From: Sweltsa coloradensis
Lineage: Eukaryota; Arthropoda; Insecta; Plecoptera; Chloroperlidae
Direction of reading: 5' to 3'
Assembly: GCA_024449915.1 (NCBI GenBank)
Contig: JAMZAV010000807.1
Span: forward strand, 126,501-190,500
DNA length: 64,000 nt
The notes under the pieces are model-generated. The model was given only the letters and a program-made list of their open reading frames with translations, was not told where the DNA came from and made no database searches. Shown here one piece after another: positions 11,808 to 22,665 of this stretch. A program made the position numbers and the translations under genes. The number at the start of each line of letters is the position of its first letter. Position 1 is the first letter of the stretch.

Positions 11808-12169
11808 TAGGGCCGACACGTGTAAAATACGTGGGTGGCTGAATTTAAACGCTCACCCCGCCAAATTAACAGTCAAACCTCCCTCCCCCTCTTCTTTCCT
11901 TGCCGCACGGCCCACCGCCGCTAGTAAATGTGTCCTTGACAAGTGACGATAAGCAGCTGCAACGATCTGTTTCTGGATTCGCCGACGAGTTTTATCTTCA
12001 TCCTTCTGTCTATAAATAGCTCTTGTTTTTCGTAAAAAAAAAGTCGGGTTTCGTATTTCCTAGTTGGGAGTAGGACAAGGGTAGGCCCTAAGCGTTAACA
12101 TGTTTAAACGCGTTTACTAGAGCAGTTTAAACGTTTAGGGAAGGAATTAAACGGATTTGAGCAGCCCTA
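11808..12169. mobile_element. hAT-type non-autonomous element, 8-bp target duplication
   Basis: The element starts TAGGGCCGAC and ends GCAGCCCTA. CTTGCGCA stands directly before (11800-11807) and directly after it (12170-12177), a perfect 8-bp duplication as made by hAT transposases. The short TIR is TAGGGC. Subterminal GTTTAAACG motifs lie near the right end. 362 bp, no coding. Confidence 0.8.
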
Positions 12170-12642
12170 CTTGCGCATAACAAAACGAGATCTTTGTGAC
12201 GTTGCTCTTCCAACTGACTCAAAACAAAACGCGCATAAGATTATAGAACCAAATGATCTGGGTTCGAGCCAAAACGAGGCATATTCAATTTGAATCTTTG
12301 AACTTTATAATTTGTTTAGTAGGCCTACCATATTTACAAAGATTGCGTTAGGTACATATTTTAAAGTTCTCCCTAACTATATTTTCACATCATGCATAAG
12401 GAGTGATCCAGTTACGAACAGATTGCCATTGTAAATCATAGCCTAGGCCAACTACCGTACGGTACCATATTTCAGCACTGTTTTCTATTGAAGATAACCA
12501 TATGTGACCTATTATGATTAGGCCTATGCTAACGTGTTCTCATTGGGCTCATCTTAACAAAATTATTATTAAACTGTTGATTGAAACCAAACCTTGGACA
12601 CATAACTCAATGTCTTACTGTTACCATGTTCTCTTACTTAAG

Positions 12643-13605
12643 GCATCATTCACAACTAGTTCTAAGGCGTAAGACACAAGGTCTAAGTCGCATGGTGTAA
12701 GTCGTAAGAAATGTGAGTCATTCACAACTGCCCATAGGCGCCGAGTACGGGGGGGCGACGGGGCTCAAGCCCCCCCAGCTGTGATTCAGGGGGGGCTGAG
12801 CCCCCCCTGCGGAGCAAGCTCTAAAGTGTATAAGTGAAAAATTCCAAGGGTTCAATTGCTAACAGGAGTTACCAGATTTGTTTACTAAATGGCCCTTCGA
12901 GTTCGAGTCAATGCATATCGACAAATTATGTCTTTTTCCCACTTCACGCGATCATTCTAGGGTTGCTGACTGATGTGTGGCTAGTGTGTCATGGTTCTTT
13001 GGCAGTCCGTCTCGCTCGGCCCCCTGTGGCGAAAATTAGTTTTCTAACGACATTTTAGGAGAAAAACTGTCAATAGAGCAGTGCACTTTTGAATGACCCT
13101 ATATAGTCATAGCATTTCACCTGAGAGAGTATTATTAGTTGCATGACTACCCGATCTTTATGGGTAGTTATTTGTTTGATGTGACTTATTGAAGCAAATC
13201 TTTCATCGTATTTTTACACCTGAAATATCGTTTCAGGCCATCAAACAAAATGTAGGCCCCAAAAAATTTCACCTACGGTGTAAGCCTCCGGCGGCTGGGG
13301 CTTCGCCCCAGACCCCAGCTGTTTCCACATTGAGCCCCCCCACCCAAAATCAAAACTCGGCGCCTATGCAACTGCCTACGTACCACTAGACACTCTCTTC
13401 TCTCTCTTTTCTCACTCGCACACACACAGCTCACTGTTCTGATTGGCCTAGTCGTAAGAATTGGATTTTGGGCAATTCGTTACGACTTAAGCCTTGCGAC
13501 TTAGGAAGAGTTGCGAACGTTCTGATTGCAACACATACTCGGCAATATATAATATTACGCCTAAGACCTTGCACCTTACGCCTTAGAACTAGTTGTGAAT
13601 AATGC
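12643..13605. mobile_element. Foldback/MITE element split by a nested hAT
   Basis: Terminal inverted repeats of about 40 bp: left 12643-12690 and right 13565-13605, sharing ATTCACAACTAGTTCTAAGG and CGTAAG...CAAGGTCT. Internal TAAGTCG/CGACTTA repeats continue the foldback. The hAT at 12733-13368 sits inside it; without the insert the element would be about 320 bp. No coding. Confidence 0.75.
12733..13368. mobile_element. hAT-type non-autonomous element nested in a foldback MITE
   Basis: TIR CATAGGCGCCGAGT at 12733-12746, with its complement (one mismatch) ending at 13368. The 8-bp CAACTGCC is duplicated exactly at 12725-12732 and 13369-13376. The right part (about 13255-13317) carries an inverted copy of the GCCGCCGG / GGGGCGAAGCCCC module also found in the hAT elements at 36749 and 56420. 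Runs of G or C lie just inside both TIRs. The open frame 12834-13058 has no recognisable domain. Confidence 0.85.
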
Positions 13606-14482
13606 TTTACAAACACGTAGGCCTATTCTCGCCTACCTATTACGCATTGTGTGGTGTTCTGCATTAGTTGAAAAAAAAAACAGTTCACTAGATAGGCCTA
13701 GGCCTATGGCCAGTCAAATTGTTTTTTTGGACATAAATTAAAAATAACCCCCGTCACTCCAACGGTCATATCGCCAGAGTGCGCCACTTGCTGGGGCTGA
13801 AAACGCCTACAATAGCGGCAAAACCTACATTCGTAGTTCAGTAGTTTAGCATTAACTACGTACACGTACGATTTTGATTTTTTTCAAATTGAAGATACCG
13901 GTAAATGTTGAAAATCAAATTTGTATTTTTTTATTGAGCTCGAAAGTGAACATAAATTTTCAAAACATGTAGAGCCCTACCAACTTCCAAGTTTGCATTT
14001 TTTATAAGAACATATAGGCCCTACAATTTCGAAAATCGTCATCACACAAGTTAGGCCTATAGTAGATTTCATTGTGAGTAGCCTAGAGATTTTAAAAAAT
14101 AGTTCCAACTGAACTGCAGGGACACTCTGCATCACGCCAACATTATAGGGACTCCTGTGCAACCTTTTAAGTAGGTAGGCCTAATGGTAGGCCCTAGGCC
14201 TCAATGACTTTTGAAAATCAGTTTTTTAACTGTTTAGGATAGGCCCAGCCTAGGCATAATACCGGTACGTTAAATAAATAAATATAGCCTAAGGAAAGTG
14301 TCAATTAGGCCATTGTGTATAAAATATCTCCAAAAGGCTCTGGGCCTAGACCATGCATGACAATTAGGTACTGATGCCGTTGCCTACTACCTAGGCCTAG
14401 GGCCTAGGCCCCATTGAGTTTGGAATGGCCTAGGTAGGCTACTTCTTCGGCTAGGGGGGTCAAACTTATATGGCAGAGGATA
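13606..14482. other. Spacer rich in TAGGCCTA motifs
   Basis: No gene recognised. Dense AGGCCTA/TAGGCC motifs occur from 14160 to 14460. Confidence 0.5.
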
Positions 14483-14612
14483 CTCTTACGGCAAACCGTA
14501 AGAATTACTAGAAATTATTCTTACGGTATGTGTTTTCATTGGTTGTCTCATCACGTGACTCATCAACAGGCGCGCCGTAAGAATAGTGTATAGTAATTCT
14601 TACGGTCTATGC
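14483..14612. repeat. CCGTAAGAATT short inverted repeats
   Basis: Four copies of CCGTAAGAAT or its complement alternate in orientation (about 14484, 14499, 14517, 14577, 14600). A similar pair is at about 15775-15830. The arrangement suggests a small palindromic element. No coding. Confidence 0.5.
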
Positions 14613-14854
14613 CTACTATGACCATGCACTAGGCAGGCCTAGGCTAGGGTCAATGAGCCAGTTACGGAATGGTTAAGAAAATATTTCTGTTTCAGTCAGC
14701 TGTTGTTTATGTCAAAAATGACGTCACAGAGCTCAAGTTTGATTTTTATGATAGCTTAGTTACACCCCATTTGTTGATTTTGAATAGTGTTGACCAATAA
14801 GAAGAAGCCTTATAAGAAAAAAATTGAGTTTGGAGCGTTCTAGAAGTGATGCAT

Positions 14855-15573
14855 CAGTAGCGGAATGCTGGCGGAATGAAAAATGCCAGTACCAGAATGA
14901 AAAATTTCAGTAGCGGAATGGGTTATTCAAGATGGCGGAATGGCGTCGTGTGTAGGAAACAAGCTGAAACTCGTAAATAAATGACAATTCAACACATGAA
15001 GTAGGTAATTAGAGGTTTTAAAATAAGATCCAACTATCGATACACCTATTTTGGTGTTAATTATTATTCTGAAAACAGATTTAACCTAGTTTGTACAAGT
15101 TCCCACATGGCATTGGTTTTAGATGGAGTTTAGCACGGAGCGATTCATTCCGGTTCTGAAACACGTCCTTCCAGTAGCAGAATGGCCATGTTTTTATTTG
15201 TTTTTAGCCTATTCTTACGTCAAAACTCGTATTTCGGGTACTTATATTATGCACACAACCGTAATAAATGCATTGGAACTGGCTAGTACTTGCTCAATTA
15301 CATTTTTAAGACGTTCCAGACTATTCCCTGCAGTCACTACAAATCACTAAATTAGTCATTTTACATATAAATTCAGTTTCGGGTGCTGGCTTCACTATTC
15401 CGACTCGATATAACTCGCAATTTACGTGGTTGCGATTATTGGAGATGAGGGATCTGTCAAGGAAGGACTGACGAACAAAACGATGTAATTCAATAGTAAA
15501 TACAAGCAAAAGCCAAATTATTAGAACTGATTTGATTCGTACCATTCCGCTACTGGCGCCTATTCCGCTACTG
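14855..15573. repeat. Foldback-like element with CAGTAGCGGAAT ends
   Basis: CAGTAGCGGAAT at 14855-14866 faces its exact complement ATTCCGCTACTG at 15562-15573. Further copies of GTAGCGGAATG or GGCGGAATG lie inside the left end (14870-14945) and another ATTCCGCTACTGGCG at 15544. It is probably a non-autonomous DNA element with multiple subterminal repeats. I could not define a target duplication. Confidence 0.5.
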
Positions 15574-15598
15574 GCGTCCGCGTATCGACCCTAGGCCT

Positions 15599-15707
15599 AA
15601 CGTCGCTATTTTAAATCTAAAGTACCTACAAAACCTTTAACGTCACTATTTTAAATCTAAAGTACCTACAAAACCTTTAACACGTCGCTATTTTAAATCT
15701 AAAGTAG
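15599..15707 (+). repeat. Tandem repeat, ~41-bp unit, 2.7 copies
   Basis: A unit with CGTCGCTATTTTAAATCTAA and AGTACCTACAAAACC repeats at 15601, 15641 and 15683. Similar AACGTCGCT-TTTTAAA units occur at 24500-24640. Confidence 0.85.
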
Positions 15708-15837
15708 GCTAGGCCTAGCCCTACCTACTGATCAAAAACTGGGCATAGCCTCCAAACGAAAAAGTTCGCTCCATGCCGTAAGAATAGGCCTAGTGTGTAG
15801 TAATTCTTACGGCATGCCGTAAGAATATCCACTACGA

Positions 15838-16037
15838 ACTTATATACACTGTAACGGAAAGGATTTCGGGTGCGCTCTTATCAAAAATATCCTAGAACTA
15901 GCGCGGCAGGTAACTAGGCGGAAAGGTTGACAAACCTAACGTAAGTAGTTTTGTAACGGAAAGGATTTCGGGTGCGTATGTTTTCATTGAAAAAAACAAG
16001 TGTTGAAAAGTTGGACCCCCCCACCGAAGAAGTTCCA
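15838..16037 (-). mobile_element. Partial copy of the 22101-22331 MITE, opposite orientation
   Basis: Shares GGATTTCGGGTGCGCTCTTA, CCTAGAACTAG, AAGTAGTTTTGTAA and the terminal ACCGAAGAAGT with the reverse complement of 22101-22331. One end is missing or rearranged, and a second copy of GGATTTCGGGTGCG (15961) shows internal duplication. Confidence 0.6.
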
Positions 16038-16868
16038 TGGCCTAAGGCCCTAGCCCAGGTCTTGAGCCTTACCACTGGCCCTAGGCCCCTAAAGGGCAAA
16101 GCCTTAATAGGCCTAGGGCTAGGCCTAGCCTAGCCTAGGCTATACATTCATACAGGCCATAGGCCTAGCTAGGCCTAGGCCTGCATTTGTAGAACCCTAT
16201 TGGACCTGGTTAAATCCAGGTTATGTGGAATCATGCGTACCTGGAATCGTAGCTTTTCTGCATTCAAGTCTTGATTTGCGTGCCGTAGAAAATGAACCAG
16301 TTCGGGGTCGAGATTACGCCTATCCATGTTTCGAACTAGGGGCCTAGGTAGGCGCTAGTCACACTACCTATTATGCCTAGCCTAGCCCTACCAAACACCA
16401 ATGTGAACAATGTAAGCGTCTCGGCAGAGTTCCGACCAGAACTAGGGCCTAGGGGCTGTGCCTAGCCTAGGCTTAGGCTAGTAGGCTATTATTCCGTAGT
16501 AACTAGGCCTAGTAACCTTATGAAATGTCTAATGTTATGTCTGTATAGGCCTAGGCCTACACCTAGTTGCAAAGAGGAAAGGTTGCACCTAGCCTAGGTC
16601 CTAGAGCCCTTCGAGTAAACCACCGGCAGACGCAGGCAAGAATTTTGCAGATTGCAGAATGTTGACATCGCCATCGAGAAACTTTAGGCTGTAAACATGT
16701 GTGTCCGAATCCCAGCCCAGCAGGCAATGCGCTACCGTCGCTCCCTTGTTTTTCAATGTAACGCGGCAAACACGAAAACAAAATGCTTTTTTAAACCAGT
16801 GGCGTGAAGAACAAATTTAGTAGTAGCAAATCTTTTATTTAGCAAAACGCTATTGTTATACATTTACA
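16038..16868. other. Spacer with dense AGGCCTA/CCTAGG arrays
   Basis: No gene recognised. 16080-16200 and 16440-16580 are almost tandem TAGGCC/CCTAGG palindromes. The antisense frame 16563-16781 has no recognisable domain. Confidence 0.5.
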
Positions 16869-17627
16869 CTAGGAAGCTTCGCAAACGCTTTTTCAGGCGC
16901 GTTGTTGGATGAGCGTAATTGGTGCATTGAGCTGCCATGTGTTATGCGGATTTTTTGTTGTTCTGTGCAAAAATCATTACTAAGTCATTTTTTTTTAAAT
17001 TAAATTAAATAAAAAATTAACGGAAATTTTTAAATTTTTAATTAATCGTAATTTAAAAAAATCGAAAAATTGCAATTTTCATAAGAAATAATTATTCGAT
17101 TGCTCTCAAATTTGACACTAATATATTAATTCATAAAATTAAGGTTCTGTAAAAAAATCATTACAATAGGATAAAGCATGTCGGTGTTATGTATCAAAGA
17201 ACTGTTATAAAAAAGAAAAAAATACGTAAAATTTCGATATTCATGAGAAATAATTTTTCGATTGCGCACAAATTTCACACGAATATCTTAATTCATAAAA
17301 TTAAGGTTCTGTGAAAAAAATCGTTGAAATCGGATAAAGCATAGGTGTTATAAGTCGAAGAAACTTTTTAAAAATCGAAAGAAATCGTAAAATTGCGATT
17401 TTTAAGAGAAATAATTTTCCGATTGCGCTCAAAAACGTGGCAGTTCTAAGTTCAGAGATTTCGAAGGCCTCCATAAAATTTCATCGCAATCGGAGTATCG
17501 GTTTTGCCGGAATCGTGTTAACGGACAGACAAAAATACAAAAAGAAAGAAAGAAAAAAAACATTCCGGATTTTTTTTCTCCGGTGTAGTGAAATGGAATC
17601 TTCGCTTCGCTCGCTACGCTCATCCAA
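16869..17627 (-). mobile_element. Helentron-like non-autonomous element, copy A
   Basis: Read on the minus strand, the element starts TTGGATGAGCG (complement of 17617-17627). Near its 3' end it has the inverted complement CGCTCATCCAA (16905-16915 complemented), about 36 bases short of the terminus. Between that repeat and the final CTAG is an AACGC...GCGTT hairpin. Asymmetric inverted repeats plus a 3' hairpin and no duplicated target are what is described for Helitron2/Helentron elements. The inside has about three ~170-bp tandem units (CGTAAAATTGCGATTTT, AAATAATTTTTCGATTGCGC). About 759 bp, no coding. Confidence 0.65.
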
Positions 17628-17873
17628 TAAGAAATTGTACAAAGCATGATACGATACATAATAAGCTCAATGAAAACATAAGAAATATAAAATAAATAAT
17701 GTACACAAATTTAGAAAAGAATGTGTCAATTTTGTCAAATCGGAGTTTACCGACAGGGATATATACCAGATATAATATTAGGCCGAGTCCATTATTTTAA
17801 ATTAAACTTATCCCTGTTTACCATTGAGCTATACACCATCCTAAGATGTATATACCAACCCTGTATTACACTA

Positions 17874-18290
17874 CACACATAACAAAAACTTGTACAAATA
17901 CAGCCATACCTTACACACTCAAAACAAATGAGATCTAAAAAGGGGTCAAGCTAGTTTACCATTTCACATTTGCGCATTCTTAATTGATAAACGTACATTG
18001 TCCTGTAACAACATCCTAGAAAAGCTTGACAAAATAGAATTACAATTATTAATTTTAAACAAAATAGTTCATCCAAGTTCTTTTTTTCTAATTAATTTAA
18101 ACGTAATATCAAGTAATATCATGCAAATTCTATTTTGCCAAGCTTTTCAAGGATGCTGTTACGAGACACTGTACGTACGTTTATGAATGCGCAAATGTGG
18201 AAGGGTAGACGAGCTTGGCCTCTTTTTAGATCTCATTTCTTTTGAGTGTGTAAGGTTTGGCTGTATTTTTACAAGTTTTTCCTATGTGTG
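17874..18290. repeat. Foldback element with ~165-bp arms
   Basis: The left arm 17874-18041 and right arm 18126-18290 are imperfect inverted copies sharing CACACATA, ACTTGT, AAATACAGCCA, AAATGAGATCT, TTTGCGCATTCTTAA and AAGCTTG blocks. An 84-bp spacer separates them. A second, interrupted copy spans 18681-19507. No coding. Confidence 0.75.
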
Positions 18291-18815
18291 GGATCTCATT
18301 AGTACTTTTTCAAAGTTCCATTGCAAAATTATTTATTAAAATAAAATAATTTTAGCAAAGTTGATTTTATTACTATGATATTACCAACTAACAATAGAAT
18401 GTAAAATCTAGTGGTCCAAAGACTGGCTTTTTGTAAACAATGTAGGCGATCATTGTCAAGTAACTATAGTTACTTGTATGTCTGAATAAGGCTTATATTG
18501 AAACCTTTATTTGGAAGCCTTCCAGCAAACTTTGTCAAAATTTTCTTTCAAAAGACCTTATATCACTATTTAAAATATGTTCGTTGTAGCCCCACCCGTT
18601 TGATTAGAATCGCTGGCCGATTGAAACTGGCAAATTAGACCGAGTAGTAGCAGCGTTGGGTGACGGTAGCAGTAGATAACAAAAAAGGCCAAGCTCATCT
18701 ACCCTTCCACATTTGCGCATTCTTAATTTATGAACGTACAGTGTCCCGTAACAACATCCCTGAAAAGCTTGGCAAAATAGAATTTGCATCTACTAGCATT
18801 GATTAATCAATGCTA

Positions 18816-19271
18816 CTAGGAAGCTTCGCAAACGCTTTTTCAGACGCGTTGTTGGATGAGCGTCATTTTTTTAAAACGAAAAAAAGCGTAAAACTGCGAT
18901 TTTCATGAGAAATAATTTTTTGATTACGCTCAAATTTCACACGAATATGTTAATTCATAAAATAAATGTTCTGTGAAAAAATCGTTACAATCGGATAAAG
19001 CATGTAGGTGTTATAACTCGAAGAAATTTAGTAAAAATCGAAAAAAAATCGTAAAATTGCGATTTTTATGAAAAATAATTTTTCGATTGAGCTAAAAAAA
19101 CGTGGCAGTTCTAAGTTCAGAGATTTTGAAGGCCTCCAGAAAATTTCATCGGAATTGGAGTGTCGGTTTAGCCGTAATCGTGTTAACAGAACACAAAAAA
19201 TAAATATTAAAAAAATATCTGGATTTTTTTCTCCGGTGTAGTGAAATGGAATCTTCGCTTCGCTCATCCAA
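18816..19271 (-). mobile_element. Helentron-like non-autonomous element, copy B
   Basis: Same ends as copy A: minus-strand start TTGGATGAGCG (19261-19271 complemented), inverted partner at 18852-18862, the hairpin AACGC...GCGTT and terminal CTTCCTAG. Only 456 bp because it has fewer internal tandem units. It lies in the spacer of the second foldback copy, directly after a perfect 22-bp palindrome at 18796-18817. Confidence 0.65.
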
Positions 19272-19603
19272 TTAATTTAAACATAATAGTTCATCCAAAT
19301 TCATTTTTTTCTAATTAATTTAAACGTTATGGTCATGTAAATTCTATTTTGCCAAGCTTTTCAAGGATGTTGTTACGGGACACTACGTTTATGAATTAAG
19401 AATGCGCAAATGTGCAAGGATAGATGAGCTTGGCCCTTTTGTTGGATCTCATTTCTTTTGAGTGTGAAAGGTTTGGCTGTATTTTTACAAGTTTGTGTTA
19501 TGTGTGGGATCTCATTACTTTTTCAAGTCCCATTGCAAAATTATTTGTTTAAATATAATAATTTTATCAAAGTCGATTTAATTGCTATGGTATTACCAAT
19601 TAA

Positions 19604-20355
19604 CTAGGAAAACGCTTAAGTCCCGCCGCGTTGTTGGATGAGCGTAATTGGTGCATTGAGCTGCCATGTGTTATGCGGATTTTCTGTTGTTCTGTGAAAA
19701 AATTATTACTAAGTTGAAGATTTTTTTAAAATTAAATTAAATTAAATAAAAAATAAACTTAAATTTTAAATTTTTTAAATTAATCGTACTAATAAAAAAA
19801 AAAAAAAAAAAAAATTGCGATTTTTATAAGAAATAATTATTCGATTGCGCTCAAATTTCACACGAATATATAAATTCATAAAATTAAGGTTCTATGAAAA
19901 AATTATTACAATAGGATAAAGCATGTAGGTGTTATAAGTAAAAAAATTTTTTAAAAAAAGAAAAAACCCACAAAATTTCTATTTTTATGAAAAATAATTT
20001 TTCGATTGCGCTAAAATTTCACACGGATATCTTAATTCGTAAAATTAAGGTTCTGTGAAAAAATCATTAAAATTGGATAAAGCATGTAGGTGTTATAGGC
20101 CCTAAGTAAAATAAATTTTCCAAAAATCGAAAAAAAATCGTAAAATTGCGATATTTATGAGAAATAATTTTTTTATTGCGCTCAAAAACGTGGCAGTTCT
20201 AAGTGTCAGACATTTCGAAGGCCTCCATAAAATTTCATCGCAATCGGAGTATCAGCTTGGTTATATACTCAAAGGTATCAGTACCCAACATCCGGATTTT
20301 TTTCTCCAGTGTATAGTGAAATGGAATCTTCGCTTCGCTTGCTACGCTCATCCAA
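19604..20355 (-). mobile_element. Helentron-like non-autonomous element, copy C
   Basis: Minus-strand start TTGGATGAGCG (20345-20355 complemented), inverted partner at 19634-19644, hairpin AACGC...GCGTT, terminal TTTTCCTAG. Comparison with the empty paralogous site (TACCAACTAACAATAG, 18383-18398) shows clean insertion without target duplication, and slippage of the border allows an A|A (T|T on the other strand) position. It contains about three ~170-bp tandem units. 752 bp, no coding. Confidence 0.7.
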
Positions 20356-20442
20356 CAATAGTATGTAAAATATCTAGTGGTCCAAAGACTTGCTTTTTGT
20401 AAACAATGTAGGCGATCATTGTCAAGTAACTATAGTTACTTG

Positions 20443-21174
20443 TTGATTGATTGATGATTGACAATAAATGACAAAATGTTGGCTTTATGAGTTCAACAAA
20501 AGAAATATAATATTTTCAGCCATTTCATTAATGTCATTACATAAAAATATGGCTATCAACATCTATAAAATCAGATTCAATTGCTGGTAAAACGCACCAA
20601 ATCCATTTTAAAGTAGGGGGGTGGGTATAGTTAAAATATTGTAGGCACCATTCTATTCAATAGGCCTATAAGTAGTTCGCCACGCCACCACTTTAAATTT
20701 CTTTTGACCTTTTGACATAGTCCCAGTTTCTTTGTTTTATTGCTATATTCGTGCTAATATCATGGTTGTGTGTGGAGGGGGGGAGCAAACTAAAATCGTG
20801 ACTTGGACCCCCCCCCCCCCACCAAAGAAACATGACCTCTGTATCGCCAGATACAAATATAATTGCAGTCATTTCTGTGTTCAACCTTGAATATGTTTTA
20901 AATTAATGTGTTTTATTTATGTTTTAAAAGAATAACTGCTTAATTCGCATATTGGTGCACAACAACATCAAACCAGAGAAAGTTTCTTTTTTTAAATGAT
21001 TATATACGTTTGCTGAAAGATTTCTTTCTTTATGGTCAGGTCACAAAGGTATACCATCGGCATCGGGACATTTTTTCCAGGGGCACGGCAAGAGGGGGTC
21101 AAGGGGCCAAGGAAGCCCATCGAGCAGCCTAGCTGCGCCACTGATGCCATCCAGTACGCTTATTGCTAAATTTA
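20443..21174. other. Spacer; short hAT-like end near 21143
   Basis: No gene. A G-rich and a C-rich run (20776-20822) are present. At 21070-21143 the minus strand reads CAGTGGCGCAGCTAGG..., resembling a hAT terminus, but I found no partner end. Confidence 0.45.
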
Positions 21175-21530
21175 TTTATTTATTTTGAATAAAAAATTCC
21201 TAAAACCTCCGTAATTTACTCCATTTTTGATCAAATTCGTGAATTTATTCCAAGTGTACAGATTTCGCAAATTTTTATACTAGATATCAACGTTTAAATC
21301 AATGTGAACACGCATCGTAAAAGATAAGCGGTTTGATAGGGATTTCCTTAAATTAAAATCCATGTTTTGGGTTTCCCATTTTTTTCACGGTTTGGACTTG
21401 TTTCTTGCAATGGATCTTTAAGGCTTATTTTTGCAACCAAGTGCGGATAGCAATATAAAAGAACTTCATAAACAACCATGCAATATTTAATAATGCCGTT
21501 TAGCAGAAATCGTCAACACCTGAGTTTGCG
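21175..21530 (+). repeat. Dispersed repeat, inverted partner at 44350-44765
   Basis: Blocks TTTTGAATAAAAAATTC, GTGAATTTATTCCAAGTGTA, CGGTTTGATAGG, TTTCCCATTTTT and GCAATGGATCTTTAA occur in the same order in the reverse complement of 44350-44765, with many differences between them. Ends and class are unknown. No coding. Confidence 0.7.
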
Positions 21531-22100
21531 CATTTGAATTTGAATATAATGGCTGCGAGTGTGCCTGTTTGAGAGTTACGAACAATTTCGAAATTAGGCG
21601 GGTGTGTCGGTTGGTCGTAGTAACTGCGTTGTTCACGTTCAAATTTCAATCGGCTATCAATTTTCAACGTCCGGTTCCGGTGACAGTGACTTGGGAGTCG
21701 GCGGCGCCGGTGTTGGTATTTTGTTATTTTCTTTATAGGCCTACATTAATTTGTGAATAGACCTAAGCCCCTCTACGCCAACTTTTGACATATTATTTGA
21801 AGGTAAAAAAGATACTAATCATAGCGTTACTTGAGTATTTTGTGTCATAATAACGGTGGTGGTTAGAATGCCTAGGCCTAGGCCTAGCTAGCCTAGGCTA
21901 GGCCTAGGCGGAACTTCTTTGGTTCGGGGGGGGGTCCAAAATCAATTTTTTCACTAAAATCCTAGGCTAGCTAGGCATAGGCCTACTCCAAAATACAAAA
22001 CAAAACTGGAGGTAGCCTAGGCCCCTAACGTTTCTATTTTAAATATAGCCTAAAGGACTGAGGATTACCAAAATTAGTACCTAGGCTCCGGCCAGGCGGA
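21531..22100. other. Spacer with AGGCCTA/CCTAGG arrays and a MITE end fragment
   Basis: No gene. 21866-21910 is a tight run of CCTAGG/AGGCCT palindromes. 21906-21950 (GGAACTTCTTTGGTT...GGGTCC) resembles one end of the 22101-22331 family. Confidence 0.5.
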
Positions 22101-22331
22101 ACTTCTTCGGTTGGTATGGACCGGTTTTACAAAACTACTTGCGTTAGGCTAGGCCTAGCCGAACTTTCCGCTGGCTACAGTGCGCCGCGCTAGGCTAGTT
22201 CTAGGACATAATCCATAAGAGCGCACCCGAAATCCTTTTCGTTACAAAACTACTTACCGGCAGTTGTTTTTCAGTGTTTTTATTGAAAAAATAACAGTGT
22301 TAAAAAACCGGTCCATACCAACCGAAGAAGT
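22101..22331. mobile_element. 231-bp MITE with 28-bp perfect terminal inverted repeats
   Basis: 22101-22128 (ACTTCTTCGGTTGGTATGGA...) is exactly complementary to 22304-22331. A second internal pair, ACAAAACTACTT at 22129 and 22243, lies in direct orientation. No coding. A relative is at 15838-16037, and end fragments are near 21906 and 22595. No clear target duplication. Confidence 0.75.
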
Positions 22332-22665
22332 AGGCCTACCGGCTAGGCCTGTCAGTTTTTTGCTGTTTTATTAACAACAAAAAAACTAGCCTACAAAACA
22401 TTTTGCATTCTAGGCCCTAGGCCTAGGCCTATTTTTGTCAAAACTCCTTTTCGGTTGAAAGTCCTTTATATTTAAAAAAAGTTTTGTGGTTTTTGTTTGT
22501 TTTGTATTCGGTGTAGGCCCCTCTAGGCCTATTTTAGGGAAAAACATGACAATTTTTAGAAAAGGCTAGCCCTAGGCCTATTATTTTTACTAGGCCTAAC
22601 CAAAGAAGTTCCCCATACTTAAGGCAGTGGAAATGTAATTTTAGAACCATTAGACAGACAGACTA
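22332..22665. other. Spacer, nothing recognised
   Basis: Contains AGGCCTA motifs and a CCAAAGAAGTTCC end fragment of the neighbouring MITE family near 22600. No gene. Confidence 0.4.

Larger units (their letters stand above)
18681..20442 (+). repeat. Tandem second copy of the 17874-18476 unit, carrying two insertions
   Basis: Left arm (18681-18783), spacer, right arm (19339-19507) and the trailing part up to the palindrome CAAGTAACTATAGTTACTTG (20423-20442; also 18457-18476) repeat the unit at 17940-18476. Two Helentron-like elements interrupt this copy (18816-19271 and 19604-20355). The first copy is therefore a natural empty-site reference. Confidence 0.75.

Noticed and set aside
12011..12019. 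TATA-like box (CTATAAATAG) as a promoter
   Set aside because: It lies inside the hAT element at 11808-12169 and no gene follows.
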